Both the position numbers and the translations under genes were made by a program. Under the pieces are notes generated by a model. It saw only the letters and a program-made list of their open reading frames with translations, made no database searches and was not told the origin of the DNA. Shown piece by piece: positions 22,786-31,206 of a stretch of DNA of 33,941 bases. The DNA is from Clostridiales bacterium DTU053. Lineage in GTDB: Bacteria; Bacillota; Clostridia; Oscillospirales; Acutalibacteraceae. Location of the stretch: assembly GCA_001512765.1 (NCBI GenBank), contig LFSO01000018.1:67878-101818 (forward strand). The letters are read 5' to 3'. Each line of letters opens with the position of its first letter. Position 1 is the first letter of the stretch.

Positions 22786-25164
22786 ATGAGCGAAAAACTT
22801 CATCCGAGGCTGATTTACAAAACCGACCCGCAGCCCATTGACTCATGCGTCATTGAAAGGGGCAATGTGCGGATTACCGTGCTCACCGACAGGCTGTTCA
22901 GAATTGAAACAAAGCCGAAAAAGGGGAGCTTCATCGATGAGGCGACTCAGATTGTCTGGTTCAGAAAGCTGGATACCCCTGTATTTACCTTAAAAGAAAA
23001 AAAGAAAAAGCTGCAGATTTCCACAACCGCGCTGACCCTTTTTGTGAACACCAAAAACGGCAAGGCAAGCGTGGTTTTCAAGAACACCACTAAGAAAATC
23101 CCCTGCGAAAACAAGGATAACCTCATGGGCACCGCAAGGACCCTTGACATGAAAAACGGCAAAGTAAAGCTGGGCTACGGAATCATGAGCAAGACGGGCG
23201 TCAGCGTAATTGAGGACGACAGCCTTATCTTGAACGCTGAGGGAATGCCCCAACCCAGACCCCACAAGGGCACCGATAAATACATATTCGCATACGGCAA
23301 AGATTTCAGAGCCGCTCTGAGGGACTACTTCAGACTTACGGGCAGACCGCCGCTTATCCCCCGCTTTGCCTTCGGCAACTGGTGGAGCAGGTACTATGCC
23401 TACACTCAGGACGAATATCTTGAGCTTATGAACCGCTTTGAAAAGGAGAACATCCCCCTCGCTGTCGCCACCATAGACATGGACTGGCACTGGGTGGATG
23501 TTAAGAAAAGGTTCAAGGCTAAAAGAGAGAAGCTTTCCGTCTGGGGTCCCGGCTGGACGGGATACAGCTGGAACACGGAGCTTTTCCCCGACCATGTCGC
23601 AATGCTCAAAGAGCTGCATGACAAGGGTCTGAAAGTGACGATGAACCTTCATCCCGCCTTTGGAGTGCGCTTCTTTGAGGACAGATACGAGGACATGGCA
23701 AAGGCTCTGGACTTTGACACCTCGAAAAAGAAGACAATTAAGTTTGACATAACCTCGCCCAAATTCGTAAACGCCTACTTTGATGTGCTGCACAAGCCCT
23801 TGGAGGATGAAGGCGTCGACTTCTGGTGGATTGACTGGCAGCAGGGCAAAAAGTCCAAAATCAAGGGTCTTGACCCGCTGTGGGCTTTGAACCACTATCA
23901 CTTTGCCGATAATGAAAAGAACGGCAAAAGACCGCTTATTCTTTCAAGATACGCCGGCACCGGCGCTCACCGCTATCCCCTGGGCTTCTCCGGCGACGCG
24001 ATAGTAAGCTGGAAGTCCCTTAATTTCCAGCCCTACTTCACAGTAAACGCCTCCAACATAGGCTATACATGGTGGAGCCACGACATCGGCGGCTTCGCTC
24101 TGGGCAAAAGGAGCGGTGAGCTGTTCCTGAGATGGCTGCAGTTCGGCGTGTTCTCCCCCATTACCCGCCTGCACGCTCAAAAGAACGACCTTGCTGGCAA
24201 GGAGCCGTGGAAATTTGACGGTCTTACCAAACTTGCCGCTAAGGAGTATTTGCGTCTTAGGCACAAGCTGGTTCCCTACATATATACGATGAATTATCAT
24301 ACCCATATCGGCGGCAGGGCTTTGTGCGAGCCGATGTACTACGCCTATCCTGAGGAGAAGGAAGCATACAAGGTTCCGAATCAGTACATGTTCGGCACCG
24401 AGCTTATTGTCTGCCCCATAACGGAAAAGGCTAAGAAAAAGACAAAGCTGGCGTCTGCCACAGCATTTATTCCCGAAGGACGCTGGACGGATATTTTCAC
24501 TGGCTATATCTATGAGGGCAAGAGCTTTAAAAAGCTCTACAGAGAAAAGACCGATATTCCCGTACTTATCAAAGCGGGCGGCATTGTGCCCATGTCCGCG
24601 GACGAGGGCAACGGCTGCAGACTGCCAAAGCACCTTGAAATCTTAGTCAGCCGCGGAAACGGCAGCTTTGAGATGTTTGAGGACGACGGCGAGAGCCTTG
24701 ACTACAATCTGAAAAACGCCAAGACAAGGTTCATAATCTCTGAGGCCGACGAGGGCTATGACTTTGTAATCAAGGCTCCCATGGGCGACACATCGATACT
24801 TCCCGGCGGCAGAAAGTACAGCGTAAAGTTTATTGACATAAACGAAGGAAAGGTCAGCGTTGAAGCGGGCGGAAACGCCATTCAGTGCAAAGTTCATATG
24901 AATCCTCTCAGAGTCGAGCTGCCGAACCTTCCCTATGATGAGGACATCAGGATAAGCGTAACCCAGCCCGTCATAGCAAAGAATCCTGATATCAGGCAGC
25001 ATGCCGCGGAGCTTCTGTCAAGGATTGAGGGCAACAACACAATAAAGGCCATTAAGAACAGAAAGCTCAAAAAGGCTAAGACGGAAAAGAAATTCCGAAA
25101 GAAGGTAAAGAAAGTCCGCTTCCCCCGCCAGGTCAGAAAGGCAATACTCGAGCTATATGAATAA
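22786..25164 (+). CDS. Glycoside hydrolase family 31 (alpha-glucosidase/alpha-xylosidase type), cytosolic
   Basis: The 792-residue enzyme has an N-terminal beta-sandwich (about 1-190), a TIM barrel (about 195-545) and C-terminal beta domains. GH31 is retaining; the nucleophile is D350 in WWIDWQQG and the acid/base D404 in GFSGDAIVSW. PRFAFGNWWSRYYAYT and IDMDWHWV are family motifs. Specificity within GH31 (alpha-glucosidase, alpha-xylosidase, others) cannot be read with confidence. There is no signal peptide. It ends in an unusual Lys/Arg-rich segment, residues 757-786, with about 17 basic residues in 30. ATG is 17 nt after the PBP stop, with AGAG upstream (GTTAGAGA), so it seems cotranscribed with the wall genes; the functional link is unclear. 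Confidence 0.94.
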   Translation: MSEKLHPRLIYKTDPQPIDSCVIERGNVRITVLTDRLFRIETKPKKGSFIDEATQIVWFRKLDTPVFTLKEKKKKLQISTTALTLFVNTKNGKASVVFKNTTKKIPCENKDNLMGTARTLDMKNGKVKLGYGIMSKTGVSVIEDDSLILNAEGMPQPRPHKGTDKYIFAYGKDFRAALRDYFRLTGRPPLIPRFAFGNWWSRYYAYTQDEYLELMNRFEKENIPLAVATIDMDWHWVDVKKRFKAKREKLSVWGPGWTGYSWNTELFPDHVAMLKELHDKGLKVTMNLHPAFGVRFFEDRYEDMAKALDFDTSKKKTIKFDITSPKFVNAYFDVLHKPLEDEGVDFWWIDWQQGKKSKIKGLDPLWALNHYHFADNEKNGKRPLILSRYAGTGAHRYPLGFSGDAIVSWKSLNFQPYFTVNASNIGYTWWSHDIGGFALGKRSGELFLRWLQFGVFSPITRLHAQKNDLAGKEPWKFDGLTKLAAKEYLRLRHKLVPYIYTMNYHTHIGGRALCEPMYYAYPEEKEAYKVPNQYMFGTELIVCPITEKAKKKTKLASATAFIPEGRWTDIFTGYIYEGKSFKKLYREKTDIPVLIKAGGIVPMSADEGNGCRLPKHLEILVSRGNGSFEMFEDDGESLDYNLKNAKTRFIISEADEGYDFVIKAPMGDTSILPGGRKYSVKFIDINEGKVSVEAGGNAIQCKVHMNPLRVELPNLPYDEDIRISVTQPVIAKNPDIRQHAAELLSRIEGNNTIKAIKNRKLKKAKTEKKFRKKVKKVRFPRQVRKAILELYE

Positions 25165-25169
25165 AGAAA

Positions 25170-25202
25170 AATCCCTGAGTAAATCTCAGGGATTTTAATT
25201 TC
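25170..25202. terminator. Bidirectional terminator between GH31 gene and murC
   Basis: AATCCCTGAG, loop TAAAT, CTCAGGGATT is a perfect 10-bp stem. T-rich tails follow on both strands (TTAATTTCTT and TTTCTTTATTC). Confidence 0.88.
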
Positions 25203-25214
25203 TTACGGGAACTT

Positions 25215-26609
25215 TTATTCTTTGGATATACCTTTGCTCTCGTAAATCTCGCACATCATTTTTGCGGCTTTGTAGATATCGCCGCAGCCGAGGGTTATTA
25301 TAAGGTCGCCCTCCTCTGCGCTGTCGGTAACATATTTTGCTACCTCCTCAAAGGTCTTAAACCACACGCTGCCCTCTATTTTCGCGGCAAGCTGGGAGGT
25401 TTCAACCCCGTAGGTGTTTATCTCCCTTGAGCCCATGATTTCGGTCATAACGACCTTGTCGGCTATTTTAAGAACATCCGCGAAATCGTCCATGAGCATA
25501 TAGGTTCTGGAGTAGGTAAAGGGCTGGAAAACCGCCCATACCCTTTTGTAATCCATAGCCTTCGCAGCCCGGAGGGTTACTTTAAGCTCCTGGGGATGGT
25601 GGGCGTAGTCGTCGGCTATTGTGACGCCGCCGTATCTGCCCAATATTTCAAAGCGTCTGCCCGCGCCCATAAAGCTCTCAAGAGCCTTAATGCTGTCTTG
25701 GACGCTGACCCCGGCGTAATCGCAGACGGCAATCGCCGCAAGGGCGTTTAGCACATTGTGATAGCCGGGCACCGCAAGTTTTAAAGTGCCTTTTTTCTCG
25801 CCCTTAAAAATAATGTCAAATTCATGCCTTGCATTTGAAACCTTATTTATATTTGCGGCATACCATGTATTTGAGGGGCGTTCCCCGAAACTTATCATCA
25901 AAGGCTTTTTCAGCCCGTCAATAACTTCAAGCGTGTTTTTGTCATCACCGTTGTAGACAATGCACCTTGTTGCCTTGTCGGCAAATTTTCTGAAGGAGGC
26001 TTTAAGATTATCCATTGTTTTGAAGTAGTCTAAATGGTCCTCGTCGACATTGAGGATAATGCTGCAGGCGGGAGACAGGTGCAGGAAGGTATCGGCAAAC
26101 TCGCATGCCTCTCCCACGAAAATATCGCTGCCGCCTATCCTGCCGTATGAATCTATGGTAGGCAGCTTGCCGCCGATAACCGCAGAGGGGTCCTTGCCTG
26201 TAAGGTAAAGGATATGGACTATCATTGAGGTTACGGTGGTTTTGCCGTGGGTACCCGCGACCGCTATGCAGTTATCAAAATGACGGGAAACGGCGCCGAA
26301 AAGCTCCGCCCTTGAAAATATGGGGATGCCGCGTTTTTTTGCCTCCTCGATTTCGGGGTTGTTGGGCAAAAGAGCCGCGGTCTGAACCACCATCTCGGCG
26401 TCCCCCAAATTCTCGGCGGCGTGACCTAAAAATACGGGAATCCCCAGCTTTCTGACTCTTTTTAAAATATCACTTTCGTTATTGTCGGAGCCGGAAAGCT
26501 TATATCCCTTAGCGTGAAGAATCTCGGCAAGGGGGAACATTCCCGAGCCGCCTATTCCCACCATGTGTATTCTTTTAACTTTTGAAAGAACATTATCTAT
26601 ATCGCTCAA
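25215..26609 (-). CDS. murC: UDP-N-acetylmuramate-L-alanine ligase
   Basis: MurC adds L-alanine to UDP-MurNAc using ATP, in the cytosol. The protein has the N-terminal UDP-binding GIGGSGM, the ATP-binding P-loop GTHGKTTVTSM, the NVDEDHLDYF metal-site region, and the C-terminal GRRFEILG and DDYAHHPQEL motifs that mark MurC among Mur ligases. I chose the TTG at 26609 (464 residues): AAGGAG is 8 nt upstream of it, whereas the in-frame ATG at 26618 abuts the AAGGAG and the still earlier start has no ribosome binding site. It is divergent from the dipicolinate synthase operon and not clustered with other mur genes, which is usual in Clostridia. Confidence 0.96.
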   Translation of the reverse strand: MSDIDNVLSKVKRIHMVGIGGSGMFPLAEILHAKGYKLSGSDNNESDILKRVRKLGIPVFLGHAAENLGDAEMVVQTAALLPNNPEIEEAKKRGIPIFSRAELFGAVSRHFDNCIAVAGTHGKTTVTSMIVHILYLTGKDPSAVIGGKLPTIDSYGRIGGSDIFVGEACEFADTFLHLSPACSIILNVDEDHLDYFKTMDNLKASFRKFADKATRCIVYNGDDKNTLEVIDGLKKPLMISFGERPSNTWYAANINKVSNARHEFDIIFKGEKKGTLKLAVPGYHNVLNALAAIAVCDYAGVSVQDSIKALESFMGAGRRFEILGRYGGVTIADDYAHHPQELKVTLRAAKAMDYKRVWAVFQPFTYSRTYMLMDDFADVLKIADKVVMTEIMGSREINTYGVETSQLAAKIEGSVWFKTFEEVAKYVTDSAEEGDLIITLGCGDIYKAAKMMCEIYESKGISKE

Positions 26610-26652
26610 AACTGACATCTCCTTAGGGCAGTAAACAATTCGCACAGTTATT

Positions 26653-26658
26653 ATTATA
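26653..26658 (-). promoter_or_regulatory. -10 element of murC
   Basis: A perfect TATAAT on the minus strand, 44 nt upstream of the TTG start. The -35 region is poor (GTTAAA at 16 nt). Confidence 0.4.
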
Positions 26659-26731
26659 CGCTAATATTTTCCTTTTTAACAGAGAATATTGAATTTAATT
26701 TTATCTCTTTAACAATTAACCGCAACTTTTT

Positions 26732-26760
26732 CACACATATCTCGGACTAATCATAAAATG
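26732..26760 (+). promoter_or_regulatory. Possible SigK-type sporulation promoter of dpaAB
   Basis: CACA (26732-26735), a 16-nt spacer and CATAAAATG (26752-26760) resemble the mother-cell SigK pattern (mACm, 16-17 nt, gCATAnnnTA), with the last A replaced by G. In Bacillus subtilis the spoVF operon is under SigK. The implied leader is very short, starting at about the ribosome binding site, which weakens the call. Confidence 0.35.
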
Positions 26761-26778
26761 CAATCAGGAGGACTGCTT

Positions 26779-27675
26779 ATGACTACAGAAAAAAGAATTC
26801 TCGTGCTCGGCGGCGACAGCCGTCAAATATATATGTCGCAATACTTACGAAAAAACGGCGCAAGGGCAGTGCTCTTTGGCTTTGACAATATAAAACAGGA
26901 AAAGCCCGAACTTGAATTCGACGACCTTGAGTTCGCCTCGGGCTCTCTTAAAGATGAGATTTCAAAGTCAGATATAATCATCTTGCCTTTGCCCGTTACC
27001 AGAGATAATTCTTATCTCAACTGCGCTTTTTCAAAGAAGAATGTTAAACTCTCGGAAATCGTAAGGCATATTACCAAAGACCACATTGTCTTTGGCGGAA
27101 TGATAAAGGATGAACTGTTTGAGAAACTCTCTAAAAAAGCGGCGCAGGTTACCGACTACTTCCTGCGTGAGGATTTGTCTGTTCTGAATGCCATTCCTAC
27201 TGCGGAGGGCGTGTTGGGAATTATTATTGATAAACTGCCCATCACCATTCACTCCAGTGAATGCGCCGTTACAGGCTTTGGCAGAACAGGAAAAGCAGTG
27301 GGCAGGAGTCTCAGAGCTCTTGGCGCAAAGGTAACGGTCTCGGCAAGAAGCACCGACGCTCTCGCAAACGCCATAAGCGAGGGCCATCAGGTATGTCCTC
27401 TTTCCGAGCTTTACAAACAAGCCCATAAGTTCGATGTCCTTATAAACACTATACCCTCTCTGGTTATAGACAAGAAGATACTTCAGAATCTGAGGCGAGA
27501 TTGTCTTATAATAGAGATTGCCTCCGCGCCTTTCGGCGTTGATTTTGCCGAGGCAGACAGGCTGGGCATAAATGTTATTAAGGCAGGCTCTCTGCCCGGA
27601 AAGGTTGCTCCCAAAACGGCGGGAAAGATAATAAGCGATACCCTTATCAATATACTAAAGGAGGGTGAAAAATGA
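26779..27675 (+). CDS. dpaA: Dipicolinate synthase subunit A
   Basis: DpaA (SpoVFA) with DpaB oxidises a dihydrodipicolinate-pathway intermediate to dipicolinic acid in the mother cell; dipicolinate then fills the spore core. The 298-residue protein opens with RILVLGGDSRQIYMSQYL, the family-specific N-terminus, and has a second Rossmann region CAVTGFGRTGKAVGRSLRALG in two parts (about residues 160-180) for NAD(P). The ATG at 26779 has AGGAGG 7 nt upstream; the in-frame ATG at 26758 lies upstream of that site. The stop overlaps the start of dpaB by 4 nt. This is strong evidence that the organism forms, or descends from ancestors that formed, endospores. Confidence 0.94.
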   Translation: MTTEKRILVLGGDSRQIYMSQYLRKNGARAVLFGFDNIKQEKPELEFDDLEFASGSLKDEISKSDIIILPLPVTRDNSYLNCAFSKKNVKLSEIVRHITKDHIVFGGMIKDELFEKLSKKAAQVTDYFLREDLSVLNAIPTAEGVLGIIIDKLPITIHSSECAVTGFGRTGKAVGRSLRALGAKVTVSARSTDALANAISEGHQVCPLSELYKQAHKFDVLINTIPSLVIDKKILQNLRRDCLIIEIASAPFGVDFAEADRLGINVIKAGSLPGKVAPKTAGKIISDTLINILKEGEK

Positions 27676-28247
27676 GCAACATAAGGGCCGGAGTTGCCAT
27701 GTGCGGTTCGTTCTGCACCTTTGATGAAATTTTCCCCGTAATCGAGGATTTAAAGAACAAGGGTTTTGATATAGTGCCTATAATGAGCCAGAACGCCTAT
27801 TCAACCGATACCAGATTCGGCACTGCCGAGGAGTTCCGCAAGAGATTCGTGGAAATCAGCGGAAAGGATATAATACACACCATCCCCCAGGCGGAGCCTA
27901 TAGGTCCCAAAAAGCTCCTTGACATTCTGATTATAATCCCCTGCACAGGAAACACCCTTGCAAAACTGGCAAACGGAATTGCGGACACAGCCGTAACGAT
28001 GGCAGCAAAATCGCACCTGAGAAATCAAAAACCCGTGCTGATCGGCATATCCACAAACGATGCCCTGGCTAACGCGGCAAAAAACATAGGAATGCTCCTC
28101 AATTACAAGAATGTTTACTTTATCCCATACAGGCAGGATGACTACAACGGAAAGCCCACCTCCATGATTGCGGATTTCAGCAAAACATACGACGCCGCTG
28201 TTGCCGCGCTGGCAGGAAAGCAGCTGCAGCCTATTATCACTTCCTAA
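27672..28247 (+). CDS. dpaB: Dipicolinate synthase subunit B
   Basis: This 191-residue flavoprotein-fold subunit (SpoVFB) is required with DpaA for dipicolinate synthesis. Features are GVAMCGSFCTFDE at the N-terminus, PIMSQNAYSTDTRFG, a PCTGNTLAKLANGIADTAV flavin-type loop and IGISTNDALANAAKNIG. Its homologues belong to the phosphopantothenoylcysteine decarboxylase-like flavoprotein family, but a bound flavin has not to my knowledge been proved to act in catalysis. The ATG overlaps the dpaA stop by 4 nt, with GGAGGG upstream, indicating coupled translation. Intrinsic terminator follows. Confidence 0.94.
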   Translation: MSNIRAGVAMCGSFCTFDEIFPVIEDLKNKGFDIVPIMSQNAYSTDTRFGTAEEFRKRFVEISGKDIIHTIPQAEPIGPKKLLDILIIIPCTGNTLAKLANGIADTAVTMAAKSHLRNQKPVLIGISTNDALANAAKNIGMLLNYKNVYFIPYRQDDYNGKPTSMIADFSKTYDAAVAALAGKQLQPIITS

Positions 28248-28260
28248 AAAGCAGAAAATA

Positions 28261-28290
28261 AAAGCCCCTTTTATAAGGGGCTTTGTTTTT
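28261..28290. terminator. Bidirectional terminator between dpaB and ispE
   Basis: AAAGCCCCTT, loop TTAT, AAGGGGCTTT is a perfect 10-bp stem. The plus strand continues GTTTTTT and the minus strand continues TATTTTCTGC. Confidence 0.88.
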
Positions 28291-29171
28291 TACTCTAATT
28301 CTCCCTCACTTAAAACGCCCTTTGAGACAGGCTTTGTAAGGAATACCTGCCATGAGCTGTTTTTTAGCTGACTGAAACAGTCTTCGGCGTCCTTTTTATC
28401 CATGAATACTCCGAAAACCGCCGAGCCGCTGCCCGTCATTGAGGCATAAAGGCAGTTGTGGGCTCGCATTACGCTCTTTATCTCCACTCTTGCGCCCGCG
28501 TCTATGACCTGCTCGAAAACATTGGCGGAATATGAGAAGAATTCATGTATATCCCCGTCAACAAGCGCTTTGAGGGCAAGCTCCTTATTCGGGTGACGAA
28601 TCCAATCCTTTTTGTCAATGGCGCCGTAAGCCTCTGCGGTGGAGACCCCTTCATTGGGTTTTACAAGCACAAGATGGTATTCGGGGAGCCTTGGGAGCGG
28701 GGCCAGAATCAGACCCGTATCAAGGGCAAGCATAAGCCCGCCTTTAAGGCAGAAGGGCACATCGGCGCCGACTCTGCCGGCAAGTTTAATAAGGGTTTCC
28801 TCGCTGAGATTTGTTTTATACAGGTCATTGAGAGCCAAAAGCACACCCGCAGCGTCCGCGCTGCCGCCGGCCAGACCCGCCATCTGGGGTATGTTCTTTT
28901 CTATTTCTATGTCGATTCCTCTGTCATCGGAGTGAATTTCGTCGAAAAAGAGCATGGCAGCCTTAAAAGCCGTATTTTTTTCATCCGTCGGGACAGACTT
29001 GTCTGAGCAGCTTAGTCTGATTTTACCCGCGTCGTTTTTTGTGACGGTGATTTTATCGTAAAGAGCTATGGACTGCATAACGGAAAAAATGCTGTGGTAG
29101 CCGTTTTTCAGCTTTTCGGTCACATCAAGAAGCAGATTAATCTTCGCGGCGGCGTATTTTACTGCCTTCAT
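28290..29171 (-). CDS. ispE: 4-diphosphocytidyl-2-C-methyl-D-erythritol kinase
   Basis: IspE phosphorylates CDP-methylerythritol in the MEP pathway of isoprenoid synthesis, which supplies undecaprenyl phosphate for the wall. The 293-residue protein has the GHMP kinase layout: N-terminal AAAKINLLLDV with K10, the ATP loop PQMAGLAGGSADAAG at residues 95-109, GADVPFCLKGG with the catalytic Asp, and the C-terminal MTGSGSAVFG. The ATG at 29171 has AAGGAG 9 nt upstream; a GTG seven codons earlier overlaps the ribosome binding site. It is monocistronic, ending at the terminator shared with dpaB. Confidence 0.96.
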   Translation of the reverse strand: MKAVKYAAAKINLLLDVTEKLKNGYHSIFSVMQSIALYDKITVTKNDAGKIRLSCSDKSVPTDEKNTAFKAAMLFFDEIHSDDRGIDIEIEKNIPQMAGLAGGSADAAGVLLALNDLYKTNLSEETLIKLAGRVGADVPFCLKGGLMLALDTGLILAPLPRLPEYHLVLVKPNEGVSTAEAYGAIDKKDWIRHPNKELALKALVDGDIHEFFSYSANVFEQVIDAGARVEIKSVMRAHNCLYASMTGSGSAVFGVFMDKKDAEDCFSQLKNSSWQVFLTKPVSKGVLSEGELE

Positions 29172-29337
29172 TCTGTTACTCTCCTTACACACCCAAAATC
29201 CATGTTGCGTTAGCTAATAAAACAATCGCAGGTTTATACATTTTTACCATAAAATTCGACATCAATTTGCATTTTGTCGTAAAACTCTGAGAACATTATA
29301 TTTTAATTAATTTTTTGTGTCAATAAATCTGCGCTTA

Positions 29338-29346
29338 TGCTATTAT
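29338..29346 (+). promoter_or_regulatory. Extended -10 promoter of the PHP gene
   Basis: TGCTATTAT is an extended -10 element, 38 nt upstream of the chosen start; the -35 is poor. The remainder of the gap from 29172 is AT-rich with nothing recognisable. Confidence 0.4.
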
Positions 29347-29384
29347 TTACGGTGAGGACAAAGAGGAGCAGCTTAGGTGATTAT

Positions 29385-30200
29385 ATGAATTGTAAAAACA
29401 TTATGGACCTTCATGTGCACACAGATAACTCTTTTGACGGACACCACCCCGCCATGTTCATGTGCGAAACAGCGGTCAGCATGGGACTGAGAGCCGTCGC
29501 CTTTACCGACCACTGCGAAGTTGACGCGTATTACACCGACAGCTTTGACCGCTCGGTCAGGCAGTCATACCTTGAAAACGCAAAGGCAAGGTCAGCTTTT
29601 ATGGGTCAGCTTTTGGTGCTGCAGGGCATTGAGCTTGCCCAGCCCCATTACGACAAGGAGCTTGCGGAAAAGATTGTTTCGTCTTATCAGTACGACATTG
29701 TAATCGGCTCGGTTCATAACCTCAGAGACCGCAGGGATTTTTATTATATGGAAAGCTTTAATCCCGATGAGATTGATTCCCTTGTCAACGAATATCTTGA
29801 TGAGCTTATCGGTCTTGCCGAGTGGGGCGGATTTGACACTCTGGCGCATCTGACATATCCCTTCAGATATTTTTACGCCCGCTCCGGAATCACCGTTGAT
29901 ATAAACGAATACAAGGAAAAGGTTGACACAATACTTTCTCTGCTTGTGGAGAAGGAAAAGGCTCTCGAAATTAATACGGGAGGCTTAAGGCAGCCTTTAA
30001 ACAAACTTTCCCCCGAATTCGAAACCATAAAGAGGTTCAAAGACATGGGCGGCAAATTCATAACCATAGGCTCCGACGCCCATTACGCGGAGCACCTTGC
30101 CTCCGGATTTGCTGAGGCTAAGGAGGCTGCTCTCGCCGCTGGCTTTAAGAGCGAAACATTTTTCCAGAGCCGCAGCCCATTTGAGATTCCGATTGAATAA
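29385..30200 (+). CDS. PHP-domain phosphatase, histidinol-phosphatase (HisK) type
   Basis: This 271-residue protein is a PHP-fold metal-dependent phosphoesterase. The metal-binding motifs are DLHVHTDNSFDG (H10, H12), FTDHCE (D42, H43), IGSVHNL and GSDAHYAEHL. Length and the motif set fit the HisK branch of histidinol-phosphate phosphatases, which dephosphorylate L-histidinol phosphate in histidine synthesis. No other his gene is nearby, so a general sugar-phosphate or nucleotide phosphatase role is also possible. I chose the ATG at 29385, with TAGGTGAT just upstream, over an in-frame ATG at 29337 that lies within the promoter. Single-gene unit with its own terminator. Confidence 0.88.
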   Translation: MNCKNIMDLHVHTDNSFDGHHPAMFMCETAVSMGLRAVAFTDHCEVDAYYTDSFDRSVRQSYLENAKARSAFMGQLLVLQGIELAQPHYDKELAEKIVSSYQYDIVIGSVHNLRDRRDFYYMESFNPDEIDSLVNEYLDELIGLAEWGGFDTLAHLTYPFRYFYARSGITVDINEYKEKVDTILSLLVEKEKALEINTGGLRQPLNKLSPEFETIKRFKDMGGKFITIGSDAHYAEHLASGFAEAKEAALAAGFKSETFFQSRSPFEIPIE

Positions 30201-30214
30201 AGACAAAACAATAA

Positions 30215-30244
30215 AGGGCGGAAAAAACCGCCCTCTATTTTTTT
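30215..30244 (+). terminator. Terminator of the PHP gene
   Basis: AGGGCGG, loop AAAAAA, CCGCCCT, then CTATTTTTTT. On the minus strand it lies just after the ferredoxin stop and may serve that gene too. Confidence 0.85.
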
Positions 30245-30248
30245 CAGT

Positions 30249-30419
30249 TTATGCCTCCTGAGGAGCATCCACAGGGCATACACCCGCACATGCACCGCAG
30301 TCAATACAGGTCTCAGGGTCGATTACATATATGCCATCGCCTTCGGAAATTGCATCAACAGGGCAGCTATCTACGCAAGCTCCACAGCTAATACACTCTT
30401 CTGAAATCTTATATGCCAT
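30249..30419 (-). CDS. 2[4Fe-4S] clostridial-type ferredoxin
   Basis: This 56-residue protein is a classic bacterial ferredoxin that carries low-potential electrons in anaerobic metabolism. It starts MAYKISEECISCGACVDSCP and has two CxxCxxCxxxCP cluster motifs: C9, C12, C15, C19 and C38, C41, C44, C48, separated by an acidic stretch. The ATG has AGGAGGG about 6 nt upstream, and the ORF is closed by TAA. It stands alone with its own promoter. Pyruvate:ferredoxin oxidoreductase or hydrogenase would be natural partners but neither is in the window. Confidence 0.97.
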   Translation of the reverse strand: MAYKISEECISCGACVDSCPVDAISEGDGIYVIDPETCIDCGACAGVCPVDAPQEA

Positions 30420-30502
30420 CTCTGCACCCTCCTTTTCCGTTATTAAACTGAATATGTTAAATTAATTCAGACAGTGAAACAGGTGTTTTTTCACCAAACT
30501 TT

Positions 30503-30531
30503 ATAATAACACGACTACTCGCAAAAAACAA
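30503..30531 (-). promoter_or_regulatory. Promoter of the ferredoxin gene
   Basis: On the minus strand, TTGTTT (30531-30526), a 17-nt spacer and TATTAT (30508-30503). The leader would be about 75 nt. Confidence 0.55.
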
Positions 30532-30546
30532 TGCTTTTTGTAAATA

Positions 30547-31197
30547 TTAATCTCTGTAAAAGAATTCAATCTCCGCCATGGCGCAAAGGGCGTGATAGAG
30601 GGGCAGAGTAAGTTCCTGAACCTCATAAGGCGTGTTTTTGGGGAGCTTAATGCAGGCGTCGCAGTATTCTTTTAAAAGACCGCCGCTCTCCCCCGTTATG
30701 CCTATGCAGCGAATTCCCGCGGCCTTCGCCGTCTTTGCGGCGTTGACCACATTCTTCGAGTTGCCCGATGTGCTCATGGCAATAAGCACATCAAAGGGGG
30801 TTCTGGCGTAGGCGAAAACCTGCTGAGCAAAGACAAGGTCTGGTGAGCAGTCGTTGGCAAAGGCGGAAATTAAGGAGGTCTGGCTCACAAGTGAGATTGC
30901 GGGGAGCGCGCCCTGAAGGGAGTCGGCAATTTCCTTGCCGCCCTCAATGCCGCAGAACCTCGCTTTCTCCTCCTCTGAAAGCTCACGCTTTAAATTAAAG
31001 CCTTTCATCAGCTCGCCCACAATATGCTCGCTGTCGGCGGCTGAGCCGCCGTTGCCGCAGGTCATTACCAAACCGCCGTTTTTGTAGCAGTTTTCTATAA
31101 GCTCATAGGCTTTATGGATGTCTGCCGCAAGGGACTGCAAAGAGGGATAGTCGGAAAACAGCTTTTCTATTATTTTGTTTTTAAGGCTCTCTTTCAT
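30547..31197 (-). CDS. SIS-domain phosphosugar isomerase, phosphoheptose isomerase-like
   Basis: This 216-residue protein has a single SIS fold with the GmhA-type CGNGGSAADSEHIVGEL motif (residues 47-63), STSGNSKNV for phosphate binding, and a C-terminal QE plus YHALCAMAE with the His usual in the active site. GmhA isomerises sedoheptulose 7-phosphate to D-glycero-D-manno-heptose 7-phosphate; GmhA-like proteins such as DiaA have other roles. Gram-positive organisms may use heptose in surface glycans. The gene is 9 nt after the ROK kinase gene, so an act-in-sequence sugar kinase and isomerase pair is reasonable, but the sugar is unknown. ATG follows AAGGAGG at 4 nt. Confidence 0.83.
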   Translation of the reverse strand: MKESLKNKIIEKLFSDYPSLQSLAADIHKAYELIENCYKNGGLVMTCGNGGSAADSEHIVGELMKGFNLKRELSEEEKARFCGIEGGKEIADSLQGALPAISLVSQTSLISAFANDCSPDLVFAQQVFAYARTPFDVLIAMSTSGNSKNVVNAAKTAKAAGIRCIGITGESGGLLKEYCDACIKLPKNTPYEVQELTLPLYHALCAMAEIEFFYRD

Positions 31198-31206
31198 ATT
31201 TCCTCC

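Noticed and set aside
22990..23901. A 303-codon open frame antisense to the GH31 gene
   Set aside because: The GH31 gene on the plus strand has all family motifs, and the antisense frame arises from codon bias; its product looks like nothing known.
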